64,000 nucleotides of DNA from Aspergillus flavus (taxonomy: Eukaryota > Ascomycota > Eurotiomycetes > Eurotiales > Aspergillaceae): NCBI RefSeq assembly GCF_009017415.1, contig NC_092410.1, positions 434,001 to 498,000 on the forward strand. The letters run 5' to 3'. This document shows, piece by piece, positions 1-12,875 of the stretch. Numbering within the stretch: the stretch's first letter is position 1; each line of letters begins with the position of its first letter. The notes under the pieces were generated by a model. It was not told the origin of the DNA and made no database searches. It saw nothing but the letters and a program-made list of their open reading frames with translations. Made by a program: the position numbers and the translations under genes.

Positions 1-2341
1 TAGACAATATCGAGCGGGCTGAAAGGCATTTCACCCGAGACTAGTAGACACAGTCTTGCTGATAGCCTTTGTCCTGCGTACGCTTCGGTGAGGCCTTTGC
101 TGAGGCTGCATTAGGGCGAATGACGGCCCTGTCAGGTTTCAGATTCCCAGGTCATCACGCTGTCGGACCAGGGGCATAACGTGGTTCCACGGCGGAATAG
201 CGTTGTATATATCACTTCCTTTGTCATCCTATCTTGGTAGGTCACGTGTGAGAACAGACTGCACAATCACATCATCTGTTGAGCAGATCAGGCTTCGCCT
301 CCTCACTTGAAGAGACTGCACATAGTACGCTTGAGATGAAAGATCAAGGTATATACCAAAAGAATTAACGCCAAGGGTTAGTCCACAGGGCGTCGTGTAT
401 ATTAGCTATTGGCGGATTGTTTATATCGAAGACGCGAAAATATGTCATCTATTGTCATCAGGGTTCCAGGGCACAGGGGAGATTAGACCACATCAAACGA
501 AGGTGGCGAACCACCACAGCAGCCACTTGGCACTACTGCTGAGGTCACCACGCAAGCTGTTGTTCGTCGTAACCACCACCCCATACGTGGCGGAGGCTCA
601 GCCGCGGGTGGCTACCAATGTGTCTGCCTCATGGGGATTCCCACACAATTATAGCGACGTGAAAATGTACTATCAACATTCACATGAAATATTTGGCATT
701 TATGGATTGGACTAGAACTCTCAATCCGAGGATTGTTTTCGTCCTCATCCAGAAATTGATGGCGATCATTAAATTCTATAGTCAGGAAAATGTACGGATC
801 ACGCCGATAAATCACTAGCTTCGAATATAAATATATATCTATGAATGTTTCAGGATTTGGTCGAGAGTATCTTCTAGAATAGGGAAATAACAGAAATTTC
901 TTGTTCTTTTCTCCGACTCTTTTACAAGATGAATTTGAGATATGTCTGTCACATCCTCGATTATTGCCTTTGCAATATCAAGTAGGAACTACTAGTGCTG
1001 TGGTTGATGTGGATGGTGTGCCTATATAAAGATTGGATCCGGGACGACTCTAAGCTTGGACCAAGCCGAATGTCGATTGAGACGCAAGGGTTTAAGCGAC
1101 GGTACTCAGTGCCGCCAATCAGCAACTGTTTTCTTCTGCTGATCCGAGAGCTCGCGGAATCACGTGCCCAGCGGAGATGACACATCAGCTGCGGAACGAA
1201 TGGAGATTAATATGGCGGACTAAGAGAGGAAGGTGGACCTTGACGCACAGCTTAGTTTAGGAAGGTACACAATCGACCCGAGCAGTTGGTTTCCATTCTT
1301 TTGTGACAGCGGAAATGACGTCACGCACCGGGTCTCCATACAAAATTTCAGACATGGCCTGATTTCACTCAACACGTAAAAAGTATGTCTCCAACTTCAA
1401 TCCCCAGATATCTGGCAGTTCATATCTATTAGTCAGGGGCTTACCATCCTACCACGGTATGAAGACGGCTACTGGGGGATGGAACTACTACCTAAATCAC
1501 TCCAAACAGAGACAGAAATGCAAAGGTAGAAACTTAATATACAAAGGATCCAGAGGACGGAGGGTCGGTACCGCCTATTATTTCGACGTATGACTAAATG
1601 GAATCATTTTCCCTTGAGACTAGTGAGGAGCGGGTATAGTGGAAGATTTATCGTGGGGTTCTCGATCTTGAGATTTTTTTGGCATTCGCAGTGGAGGGGT
1701 CGACCAAAACACGGCACTGGATTGGTCAGTGCCAACTTCTGGCCCTGAGACGGTGACCGCCTAGCTGAATGGAGGTAATATTGCCGTCGATCCATCGATA
1801 CCGAGGACTCACTGTAACTCGCCTCTCTTACCTACTCCATCTTCGCTACCTAATTTTTACCTGGTTCCCTTTTGCCCTCTCCCCCTCCATCTCTTTTTAA
1901 TTTCTGTGTGGACACGGTTGATAACCTCTATTTCCTCGTATTCTTGAAATCTTTTTCGAACCGACCCTGGGAGAATCTTTATTTATAACTCCCCTCTTCT
2001 TCATCACGGTATGGTGCTTCTCATCGATCCCTTGGTGGGCGTTGCCACTAACCGAGATATTTTCCTTAGCCCTCCTCACCGTCCTCCGCATGCGCAGTCG
2101 ATCCCTTGAATCCTCCGTTGCTTCTTTGTACAATCGATCAATTCTGCATCATTAGTCTCCTCGACATCACTCTGGCCGCATTGTGTCACCTGTTGAGCGT
2201 GGTGGAAGACGGATCGCGTTAAACGTCACCGATTTGCTGCTATCGCCCAATTCGGGATATTTGCCCATGCCACGATAACGCTATTAGCGATAGATTGTGA
2301 TCGAGCTTGGTTTGGTTGAGTCCAGTCATTAAGACGTTGAA
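1..2341. other. Left intergenic region / fphA upstream region
   Basis: I see no supported gene here. The open frames are short (up to about 106 codons), overlap on both strands and show no recognisable domain. The last 500 bases look like a fungal 5' leader: a pyrimidine-rich tract runs from about 1860 to 1907, followed by several short upstream ATGs before the phytochrome start at 2342. A gene beginning left of the window could have its promoter here. Confidence 0.5.
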
Positions 2342-5300
2342 ATGGAATCCAATGCTGACCCCACACCCGCGGTGAAGCAAGGTTCTCGCGAGGGTGCCTG
2401 TGAGATTGCGCAGTTGGTCCAGGAGGTACCGGCTGCCGACATTTCAGCAAAATATGGCTCAGAGAACGAGGTTAGTCTCGGTGTCGCCGAACGGGTATAC
2501 CCAATTCGATCAATGGTCTTCGTCGATCCCTCGTCGACTACTGCGTCGTCCGACGATCCGATCTCACCAGTGAGGGGAGCCAGGCAGTATTCGATCATCG
2601 ATTCACGAACATGGGATCAACTGCAGTCACAACGCAAGTCGGATACAGAAGGTATAGCGCCTTCGATCGAGGCGGCGCAACTGCTGCCCACGGAAGCACC
2701 GGGTTCCGGTAGCGAAACCCTTGTGCAGAGCCCCGCCACCCCCACAAACGCGTCGCTCGGTAGCCCAGCGGAGAACAACGGAACGTCGCACTTGGTTACC
2801 ACTCGATTTAAGCACGTCGAAACAGACGATGGCCACGCTGTTCTCACCGGTAGAACGGTCGATTCCTTCCGGGCTTGCGAAGATGAACCGATTCACATCC
2901 CCGGCGCAATTCAAACCTTTGGTGCGATGTTGGCCTTGCGCGAGGAGTCGGAAGGAAAACTAGTAGTTCGCGTGGTCAGTGAGAACTCAGAAAGTATCCT
3001 TGGCTACTCGCCCCACAGTCTCTTTGCATTGGAAAACTTTTGTGACATCCTCGATGAGGACCAGACGGAAACCCTCTTGGATCATGTTGACTTTATCCGT
3101 GATGAAGCGTACGACCCTAGTGCCGATGGCCCCGAAGTGTTCATTATGTCCGTCACTAACCCAGCTGGCCAAGCGGTGCGGCTCTGGTGCGCCATCCATG
3201 TCAATTCCGCTAATCCCGGCCTGATCATCTGCGAGTTCGAGCTGGAGGATGATCGTATCAATCCAATCAGCGGCTCCAGCGGGCCATCCCCCTCGGTGCC
3301 AGTTGATACCCTGGGTGTTGAATTCACCCCGGAACAGTTCGCGGAAAGCACCATCAACATCAGCCAGCCATTACGGTTGCTGCGGAACGCGCGTAGGCGA
3401 AAGGGCGAAGCCGCCGCAATGGAGGTTTTCAGCATTGTCAGCCAGGTCCAGGAACAGATGAATCGCGCCGAGACATTGGATCTGCTGCTTAACACCACTG
3501 TGGGGATCGTTAAAGAGCTGACAGGATTTCATCGAATCCTAATTTATCAGTTTGATAGCCAATGTAACGGCGTTGTGGTGGCCGAATTGGTTGATCCGAG
3601 GGTCACCGTAGATCTGTACAAGGGCTTACATTTTCCCGCCTCTGATATTCCCAAGCAAGCTCGAGATCTATACCGGATCAACCGTGTCCGCTTGCTTTAT
3701 GACCGCGAGCAAGTGACAGCACGCTTGGTTTGCCGCACTACGGAAGATTTGGAGCGACCACTAGATATGACACACGCATACCTGCGTGCCATGTCGCCAA
3801 TTCACTTGAAATATTTGGCCAATATGGAAGTGCGTGCCTCGATGTCGATTAGCATCAACGGCCCTAACGAGCTGTGGGGATTGATTTCTTGCCATTCCTA
3901 CGACACTGGCATGAGAGTCTCGTTCCCACTCCGAAAGATGTGTCGACTGATTGGGGAAACATTGGCGCGCAACATCGAGCGTGTCTCATATGCATCGCGT
4001 CTGCAAGCCCGCAAACTGATCAACACTGTGCCAACTGATGCCAACCCGTCAGGGTATATCGTTGCTTCATCCGACGATTTGCTTAAGCTGTTTGATGCCG
4101 ATTTTGGTGCCCTATCGATCCGCGACGAGACCAAGATATTGGGTGGGTCGACCCATCAGGAGATGTTGGCTTTGCTGGAATATCTTCGAATGCGCCGGAT
4201 TAACTCTGTGCTCGCGTCGCACAACATCAGGAAAGATTTCACCGACCTTAAATACCCCCCGGGGTTCAAATGTATCTCTGGACTGCTTTATGTTCCTCTG
4301 TCCGCTGATGGCACGGATTTCATGGCTTTTTTCCGGCGGGGCCGACTGACTGAAATCAAGTGGGGTGGCAATCCCTATGAACAGAAGGAGAAGATCGGTA
4401 GGCTCGAACCGCGACAGAGCTTTCAGATCTGGAAAGAAACCGTCCTGGATCAGTCTCGAGAGTGGACGGACTCAGATGTGGAAACCGCAGCCGTTTTATG
4501 TTTGGTGTACGGCAAGTTCATTAAAGTATGGCGTCAGAACGAGGAGGCCATGCATGGCTCACAGTTGACTAAGCTTCTTCTGGCAAACTCCGCCCATGAG
4601 GTGCGGACTCCCTTGAACGCGGTCGTTAATTATCTGGAGATTGCATTAGAAGGTGCGCTGGATAAGGAAACTAGGGATAATCTGACAAAATCGTACTCCG
4701 CGTCGAAGTCCTTGATCTACGTTATTAACGACCTACTCGACCTGACAAACACGGAAAAGGGCCAGGATCTCATCAAGGACGAGCCCTTCGACCTTGAGGC
4801 CACCTTCAAGGAAGCGACTGGCATGTTTGAGAGCGAAGCGGAACGGAAAGGGATCAACTATACTGTTTTGCCACACCCTGGCATCCCTCAAAAAGTTATC
4901 GGGGATCAAAGACGTGTGCGGCAGGCCATGTCCAATCTTATTTCGAACGCGATTCAGCATACATCTGGTGGTGATATCACTGTCGAACTCTGGCGCCAGC
5001 CGGGCCGTTCAGAGGACGGATCTGCAACAATACAAATTGCAGTCCTTGACACGGGATCGGGTATATCACAAGCTCGACTTGAGACCTTGTTCCAGGAGCT
5101 CGAACAGGTTTCCGCAGAGAGCGATAACCGTGGCCTGGGAGATGGACAGGATACTTTACGCGAAGTCGTAGATGAGACAGAAAAGCAGGTTTTGGGATTG
5201 GGGTTGGCGACTGTCTCTCGCGTCGTACGTAATATGCAAGGGCAACTCAGTGTCCGTTCGGAGGAAGGCAAAGGGAGCCGGTTCCAGATCACACTGAATT

Positions 5301-6183
5301 TTCCTCTGCCGGCCGATGCCGCCTCTGCCAAAGACGAGTCCGAAATCCCTGTTCACAACGTTGTACCGACGGCCCCGTTACAGTCGAAAGAAGAGTTTGT
5401 GTTGGTTGATACTCGCTCCGAGGGACGTAGCAATGGCGGAAGTGACACTAACAGCGAAAGTGGGAAGGCTACACAGAAACCTGCTACGTCACAGCCAAGC
5501 CTGGATGAAACATCCAAACTTAACCCAGAGACCGACGGCCTACCAACACAGGCACTTGCACCAGTTGACCAGCCCTCAGAGACGAAGACGGAATCCACAT
5601 CCCCGATCAAAGAACCTCCCTCGGAATCTGATCCGTCTCCTCTACCTGATACTTTCTGTGTCCTGGTCGCGGAAGACGACCCGATCAATAGCAAAATTAT
5701 ACAGAAACGACTCACTAAACTACGCCACACTGTACGCCTAACCGTTAATGGCGAAGAGTGTGCAAGCGCCTACCGTGCGGACCCTGCTCAATTTGATGCG
5801 GTCTTAATGGACATACAGGTAGGTGTCGCTTTCACCATGCTTCCCTTATAACAGCGCTAACCAGTCCTGCGTAGATGCCAATTGTTGATGGTATAGGGTC
5901 CACTAAGATGATCCGTCAATTCGAGCAGGAAACCCCGCCAGAATCACTGTCAAGAATCTCTAGATTGAACGGCCGAATACCCGTTTTCGCCGTCTCAGCG
6001 TCGCTTTTTGAGAAGGACGCAGAAAAATACATTTCTGCAGGCTTCGACGGCTGGATCATGAAGCCGATCAACTTTGAACGGTTGAACACCCTTCTTGCCG
6101 GCCTCCGCGATGATGACGTCCGCAATAGCACTACCTACCAACCCGGTAAATGGGAGAATGGTGGCTGGTTTCAAGGGCGCTAA
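2342..6183 (+). CDS. fphA: Phytochrome hybrid histidine kinase (FphA type)
   Basis: This is a red/far-red light sensor with a fused kinase and receiver. Two exons, 2342-5818 and 5875-6183, are joined by a 56-bp phase-0 intron, giving about 1261 residues. The PAS region holds the biliverdin-type attachment motif CEDEPIHIPG, with the candidate chromophore Cys at residue 179. The GAF domain has PASDIP near residue 432, and a PHY region follows. The kinase core has the H-box SAHEVRTPLNAV (His752), an N-box with Asn869, DTGSG, and a GLGLATV box. A low-complexity, Ser/Thr/Pro-rich linker leads to a receiver with AEDD and the phospho-acceptor Asp1157 (VLMDIQMP, spanning the splice). In Aspergillus nidulans FphA represses sexual development in red light, works with LreA/LreB/VeA, and signals through the HOG phosphorelay. 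All catalytic boxes are intact, so I expect a functional protein. Confidence 0.95.
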
Positions 6184-6683
6184 CGGCCCTGATCTCTGTG
6201 TTAACCCAACTTCTATGATTTATTGAACTGATGAAAAAGCTGTTCCTCTGGTTTCACCGACACCTCCGATGAGCGTTGCGTTAGTATTTGATCAACGTTT
6301 TTGATGGCATGAGTATCCATTGGTTAGGGAGAATGCCCACAGTTCTATGTATTTCACATCTGCATTCATGTCATATACCCCATCAATCGCTTTAGTTATA
6401 CAGAATGAACTCAATGTTTATATATTGAGAGATCTATGTACTGTTCTTAGCACAGACAATGATAGCATTTAAGATGTATATCCATAATTATATAAGATAG
6501 CCCTAACCTTCCACGTCCGGATATAATTCTTTCGCAGCCACTGAACCAAACGCTTGAACCAAAGCAGTGACGGATCTAAGCATAAACAGGCTATTTCCAA
6601 CTCGAAAATCCCATTAGACCCAAAATAATCTATAGTTTTAAAATCACCAAGCAATCTATAAAATCTTTACCAAAACATCCAAA
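6184..6683. other. Convergent intergenic region
   Basis: This lies between the 3' ends of fphA (+) and the hydrolase gene (-). It is AT-rich, with no supported open frame; both 3' UTRs probably lie here. Confidence 0.5.
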
Positions 6684-8032
6684 TCAAACAAACCCAGCAA
6701 TAACCCCCGCAACCCCGACTAAACCAGGCATCAACTCCACCCCCTCGCACTGGATAGATATATCCAAAAACCTCCTCGCAGATAGAAACGCCTCCCCACT
6801 CTGCCAAGAGTGACACTTCCCAGGTTCAACCCGTAACTCGACCTCCACATCATCCTCCCTCGTACAGTCAACAAACCTCACAATGTCATCCACGAAAATC
6901 TCATCCCCACCAGCAGATACCCACGTCTTACACGGGAGTATACGCCCCCAAGACCCCCTCTCCATTGACCGTGAAGCAAAATCCCCAAATAGAGAGCTTA
7001 ATCCAGGATCAGAGCGTAGAAGCTCCCTACCCATTCGCCGGAGGAACGACCTAGACATGAAATCCTTCTTTTCGAGGATATCTACCACAGGAGACGAAAG
7101 AGATAGATCAATCCAGGGACTTAAGAGGATCAGAGACCCCGGTCGTGGATGCCCCTCTTCTCTCTTCTCCTTCACCCTCTCCTTCTTTCCCCAATCCTCA
7201 TCCCCATCCCCATCCAAAGAAGAAGAAGAAAAAGAAAAAGAACCCACAACACCACGAGCAAGAGTAACCAAAAAAGCCAAAGCAAGATGGCCCCCCGCCG
7301 ACTCCCCCATCAAACAAACCCTCTCAGCCCCAACCCCAATCTCCCCAATAAGATACTCATACCCCGCAAAACACTCCCATATCTGTTTCGGAAAACTTCC
7401 ATTCATAACCAACGTATAATCCAGGGTAAAGATACACACTCTAATCCCCCTTTGCTCTAATATCTCAGCGAGGAATAATAATCCGGGGAGCGTATCCGCC
7501 GGATGGCCGAGTGCGTACCCGCTTCCGCGAAGGTGGTAGATGACTAGGTCTGCTTTTTTGGGGTCTATTGGTGCTGTTGTTGGGAGGAGGCCGCGACATA
7601 CCCAGTATCCTGTGAAATTGGGTCTTTGGATCTTGTGGAAGAGGTGGGCTTTGAGGGTGCTGTAGCGGGTTGAGAGGAGGGCTTTGGAGCCTGTTTTGTT
7701 GGGGAAGGTGTTGTGGATTGAGGGGGGGAGGGCTGAGAAGGTTCTGTGTTTTTTGGGTGGATTTTGTTAGGTTGGTTCTTTAGGTGAGTGTGAGTTAGGG
7801 AGAGGAGGAAGGGGGTATGCAGTGAAAATGTATAAAGGAAGGGGTATTCTTACTCTCGTATAAGAGACCGAGTGAGGTCTTTTAATAATGGTGGACGGTT
7901 TGGCGTGCCTATAAGATGATGTAGTGTCGTTTTGAGGATAGTGTATGGTAGCCGGATGAGGAGAAATACTGTTAGGGCTAGGATATCTTGCATACCGATT
8001 TGAGGTGGTGGATTGGGGTCTTGGGTGTTCAT
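6684..8032 (-). CDS. Alpha/beta hydrolase (esterase/lipase-like), N-terminal membrane anchor
   Basis: A 412-residue serine hydrolase in two exons, 8032-7854 and 7743-6684, with a 110-bp phase-2 intron (donor GTAAGA, branch CTAAC, acceptor CACAG). The N-terminus has one hydrophobic segment (about residues 15-35) that may anchor it in a membrane. Catalytic features are an oxyanion-hole motif HLRGSG (from residue 130), a nucleophile elbow GESAGG (Ser208), a candidate acid Asp340 in AGGDE, and a candidate His371 in CHSW. The HxRG...GxSxG layout fits the alpha/beta-hydrolase-3 group of fungal esterases and steryl-acetyl-hydrolase-like proteins. The insert near residues 235-255 is rich in Lys/Glu/Ser and low in complexity. 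The substrate cannot be read from the sequence. Confidence 0.82.
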
Positions 8033-8429
8033 TTTCTGAGTGACTGGGTGACTGTTTGTGATTCTTCATTTGAGGACGGGATTGGATGGTGTACTCACTG
8101 TACTGTCTATATAGCGGTAGCTCTATCGGAATCAAGACACGGGATGTGGACCGTTAACGGCTCGGGATCCACTGTTTCCGATGCTCGGGACATTCTGATA
8201 CATGCGATCGACTCGGGTTGGTTTCATGTGGTTTATCCGAGATTGAGGAAGGATCTGTGTCGATCATTCGTATGCGTTTCGTGTCCTGATCTGCGATGAG
8301 ACCTTTACGGTTTTGTTCATGTTGAGAGGGAGGAGGATGACAGGAGATCGGAAATGAACAAGATGAGTGGTGTAAGAAGTAATTGTATTTAAATTCTGTA
8401 TAAAAGTCCGAGAGACCGGTAATGGGACT
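8033..8429. other. Intergenic region
   Basis: This holds the upstream region of the hydrolase gene and the 3' end of the RTA1-like gene, both on the minus strand. No other supported feature is seen. Confidence 0.45.
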
Positions 8430-9425
8430 TCAGATATCATCATTCTCACCAGGACGTGTTAGAGAAACCCACGACTCCGCCTTTCTGGCCTCTTTCTCCC
8501 TGGGCAGTAACCAATAGGGATGAAAGATGTTGAACACAACAACTGCAAGTACCATAGGGATCCCATCAAGGCCAATGAAGAACCATTCCCGTGTGATCAG
8601 ATATCCCGACCAGCCTTCCAACAGTTCGATTGTACGGTAGATACTTCGCACGTAGATACATACCACAGAGAATGTCGTCGCCAACACTAACAGACGCATT
8701 CGCGGGGTGAACCGGGCACGAAGTTGAGGTCGACGACACCGAAAGAGAAAGTCGATACCGCAGAAGGCAAATGCTGTGATGGCGGCCATCTGGAATACGA
8801 TACCGGCCACCATTGTGTTTGTCCCCGGGGCAGTGTCTCCGTCCACTTCACTTGCTGCGGAGGAGGCCATTCCACCACCCACTGCCTGAACAACCAACGA
8901 GACGATGTCACATGTGCAAAATATCCAGAGATACCAGCTGGGGCGAAGGATGGAACTTTCCGGACCCAGAAGAGCGATGAGCTGGCCGAGAAGAACGTAT
9001 ATCCCGGCGGTGAAAAATGTCGGGCCTAAAGGAGGAAACCATTTGTCAGACAGCATTCATAGGCGATGAGTTGAGTATAGGACATACCGATAATTAGCGT
9101 TGATATTTGCATCAAGAAGGCGTCCGTTTGATACGGGCACTCTGCTGACCACGTCCGTGCTGCCCATCCTAAAACCTCCGCTGCGATAGGTCAGTGTATG
9201 ACCTCTGTCAAATGTTTCGCCCTGAGACATACTCAAGCATCCTATGGCAAATAGTAAGCACCACCACTTCCTAGACCAAAACGACTGTGCTGTGTGAGCC
9301 ACCATGGATGTTCCAAACAGCACACAGAACACGATGCCTGCTGCTAGTGAGGGCTGGTACCCGTATGCTGGGTTCACACCCTCCACCAGGGCATGGCAGC
9401 CTTTGTGAAGATAATCCTCAATCAT
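8430..9425 (-). CDS. RTA1-like seven-TM membrane protein
   Basis: A 293-residue multi-pass protein of the fungal RTA1/RSB1 family, whose yeast members are linked to sphingoid-base export and resistance to 7-aminocholesterol. Exons are 9425-9233, 9180-9088 and 9025-8430, with introns of 52 and 62 bp. Splicing restores the family pattern: YGYQPSLAA near the first membrane segment, then IGCLTEVLGWAAR and PTFFTAGIYVLLG. About seven hydrophobic segments can be followed, ending in a short cytosolic tail rich in charged residues. Reading through the introns gives stops or unrelated sequence, which supports the model. Its neighbours are a hydrolase and a Zn2Cys6 regulator on the same strand, but a functional link is not shown. 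Confidence 0.85.
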
Positions 9426-10266
9426 TGGCAGCTAAATGTAGGTCAACACAATGATGTTGGTTTCAGTGAGCAGACAGGATATCGGATTGCGCATCCTCGT
9501 GAGGGGAAGAGTGGTATTAAATATGGATGCGCCAAAGAGAGTGGGCTGCAGAAAGACTGAAAATTGAATACTTCAAAGTTTGACGATGAACTAACTAGGA
9601 GAGCCCCTTTCCGTGTCTAAGTAGGCACCAGCGTGATGGAATTGGGTCCATACTATGCTGGTATTCGACAGAATTCTATAGTCGTGGACCGACTACCGAG
9701 CGCCGAAGTGGTCTTGGCGAGATGAGGTCCGAAGGCCGATGTTTGAAACATCGAAGGCAACACAGACCAAGTTTGATTAAAAGTCGAATAAGGCTACTGT
9801 TTATCGACGATGACGCAAGACTGCATAACTATTGTGGTATACTTGGTGGGACTTTATAACCGTCGTCCTCTGGATATCTTGGTATACCGCGCACATCGTC
9901 TTCAACATGCCGCCAACCTTGCCAACCCCCACCATCCAGCAAGTAAACTGCAGGTCACAAAATAGATCCATCTTTAATCGATTAAGAAGGCGCTTCAGCA
10001 AATACGTAGCGGTTCTCTGCTAGTCCCACCGTCCGTGTTACCACATACCGAAAGGTCGGGCGCTTGAAAAGGGCACGTCTTCATTGTGGTAGATCCAAGA
10101 TGCAACAGGAACCGGTAGCAAAAGCGCTTCAGTGTCTCTCTAAGTATTTCACTCGGAACAGGAACCGGCACCAGCTTCTGTGTTCTGTTGGAGGTTAGTA
10201 CCCTGTGCGTTGATGTTTAAGAAAATCGATGAATACACCGACACCAAAACATTGAATGTGAGTCCA
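9426..10266. other. Intergenic region
   Basis: This lies between the 3' end of the Zn2Cys6 regulator and the start of the RTA1-like gene, both on the minus strand. It probably holds the RTA1 promoter and the regulator's 3' UTR. Small open frames on both strands near 9800-10020 have no domain support. Confidence 0.45.
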
Positions 10267-12875
10267 TCACTTAGGCCAGAAAGGTAGATTTTGGTCAAAC
10301 GGGATGGAAGTTCCGAAAAGGTCCGTTACATCGAACCCAGTCAGAGATCCATCCCCAGCATCCATGTCGTCGATAGCAGGAAAGAACAACGGAAGGGTGT
10401 CTGGGCTGGCTAAGGGCGGTTGGTGGTCATGCGTCTGAAGCCAAAGTAAGTAACCGCCGGAGTGAATCTCACGTCGGAATACTTACTTCATTTTCCAAGA
10501 AAGACGCGGCTGAGGGAAGGCTATCATCTTGTCTACGTGGTAGATCAGTGTTCACATTAGTCGGCATTGCGATGGTACTTCCATCGTTTCCCTCCACGCG
10601 ATAAGTACGGACGAAAGTCCGGGCAATATATGCAAACTCAGCAAGCACAGAGCTTGGTAATGAACCGCCGGTAGCATACTCCAGCCTACTAAAGTGGCCT
10701 CCAGCTACCTCCAGCAGAGCAAGATTGCTAGCCGTTTCTGGATGGGTCGGGTTGTGAATAACGAGGTCAAAGAGAATAAACAACGCTGATAAGGGTAGAT
10801 GAGCAAGGATGCTGCACACTAGGTTAGCTGAGTTCCTCGCCTCAGGGGTGGGGATGCATACTAAACTGGCGTGTAAGCCTCCATGTCAATATGTCGCAGT
10901 AACTCAATAATCGATCGCGCCGCTTGCATAATAGCCTTTCTGGCGGCTACCTGCCGAGGGCCATCGGAATGCCGTCCCAAATGCAAGGTCAAGCGGCAAA
11001 GCGCGATACACGCATTATGGTAGTAAAAATGAGTCTGCAGAGCAATGAATGTCTCACAGGAGCCGTGGAATGATTGTGCCCGGAATGGCTCCCCGGGCCG
11101 AAAAATCATCGGTATAGACTGCCGCCATCGTTCGAGTACGCTGTTCATGGTGTCTATCTTCCGGTAGTAAGATGCCTCTGTATTCCACGTTGCACTAATT
11201 GAAAACAGAGATTCGTATGCTCTTGATAAAAAGCGAGCAAGACCAGCGCATGCAGTCAGCCAATTATAGTCACCAAACACAGACTCCGGAATGATGGGAA
11301 CGGGGCATCCTATGTCGGAGTCCATAATCACCTAAAGTGCAAATCATAAGTAGACGTGTCAATTAATCTTTGTATTGTGCTTACCGAGGTAATGCCGTGA
11401 TGAAAAGAAAGAGTTTTCTCCAAGAAGTAGATAACCCAGAAAGTTCGATATCGGAAATGTTGGTCTGCTGCATCCGATGATGCGTTCAATCTCATACGCT
11501 GTGCTACACACGCAGCTTGCTTAATGAAAAGAGAATCCAGGTGCATATAAGAAAAGTTGAGCGCAAATATTGCCTAAATTTATCAATTATGCATCATGTA
11601 ACATGTGAATAGTACATACCATCGCGGTAATTGCCTGTAATATCATTAGCTAACCGCTCATCCAAGTCTGTGCGAGCTACACTACCTGTAATCCACCCAT
11701 GCATTCGGCACCGACAAATATATCGGAGGCAAATCCCAAAGCTACCTGGTAGAATTTCCAGCTTTTCCCTTTTCCAGGTTCGAAGGCACCGCCACCATGG
11801 TACTGGCAACCCAATGCCAGGACAGTATGATATAATGCAGACCAGTGAATATCCCCTGCAAGATCAGCAGCTAAACTGACGTTCGATATTCTTTGTTCAA
11901 ATTTTGATCGATCAAGAAATGGATAGACCGGATGAAGCTGGCTAAAGTATGCTACCAGTAGTCAGAAATCATGCCACAGCACCGGAATGGGGTTTGCCTC
12001 ATACAGCTAACATAAAGCCTCATCGTGGTCCCGTCCACTTCAGGTAAGCTTTCGGGTTTCTGCCATAGTTTGTCGGTAGCCGGTTGTTCATGGTGACGTT
12101 CATAGCGATCACTCACAACAGCGGAAATTCGATTCAACAGGCATTCAACTCCGGTGTGGCCCAAGCGATTAGTGAGTGCCCGTATGCGACTTTCAGAAAA
12201 GTACCCTATACTTGCGCTCCCGACTTAACGAAGAAACTGTTAGTAGTTTGGATCTCGTGAAACGCAGCATGGACAGTACAAAGAGCCAAAGAAAGCGAAA
12301 ATAAGAATAAACATACTGTAGCTATCGTGATGCTATGGAGCCCAGGTTAGATTAGCTATAGATTTCCAACTTTAAGAATCTCATACCGTGACAATTGTCT
12401 CCAGATAGCGAGTCCTCCCGGGGACGCGATGGTCTTCAATCAGCTGGTCCACGTAGAGAGGCAATGGGTCGGGAGGATCTTGTGCTAGAGTGGTTTGAGT
12501 ACGTGTGGATATTTCACGCCTGTTTGGCTTGACATGATACTCAGGGGATTTAACATCATCACCGATGTCGCAAGATGGAGTCACACTCGGGGAGGAAAGA
12601 TTGGCGGTATCCCGAAACTTTCTTCTGTATGCTTGAAACACGCATTTGTCACCTCGTTTCTGAGCCAAGCACATCAGTACATCCTATCATATTACGGAAC
12701 CGGAGATTCGTTACCTGACAGTTGTGGCATTTTACATCGGGACCGCCGTCTTTTGGCTCTATTAGATCCTGTTCGTTAGCAGCGGGGCCTACATGTGCCG
12801 TCAAGTCTTACTTATGCAGCGGACTTTGCGTGCCCTGCACTTATTGCAGGTCGATGACAACCTCTGGCGTAACAT
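10267..12875 (-). CDS. Zn2Cys6 fungal transcription factor, 11 exons
   Basis: A 682-residue nuclear regulator. Exons: 12875-12812, 12758-12715, 12659-12387, 12332-12317, 12223-12005, 11951-11686, 11634-11620, 11573-11385, 11331-10862, 10811-10487, 10434-10267; the phases agree throughout. The zinc cluster, split over the first three exons, is C10-X2-C-X6-C-X11-C-X2-C-X6-C42 and is typical of the Gal4 class. The fungal-specific middle domain is visible from the SSYFSQLHPVYPFLDR stretch onward. It includes QAITAM (partly from a 15-nt exon) and the PVYILAHLPLSALF segment. Two exons are only 16 and 15 nt long, and without them the frame breaks. The tail is acidic and hydrophobic, as in an activation region. 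Its targets are unknown; the neighbouring RTA1 gene is one candidate. Confidence 0.85.
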
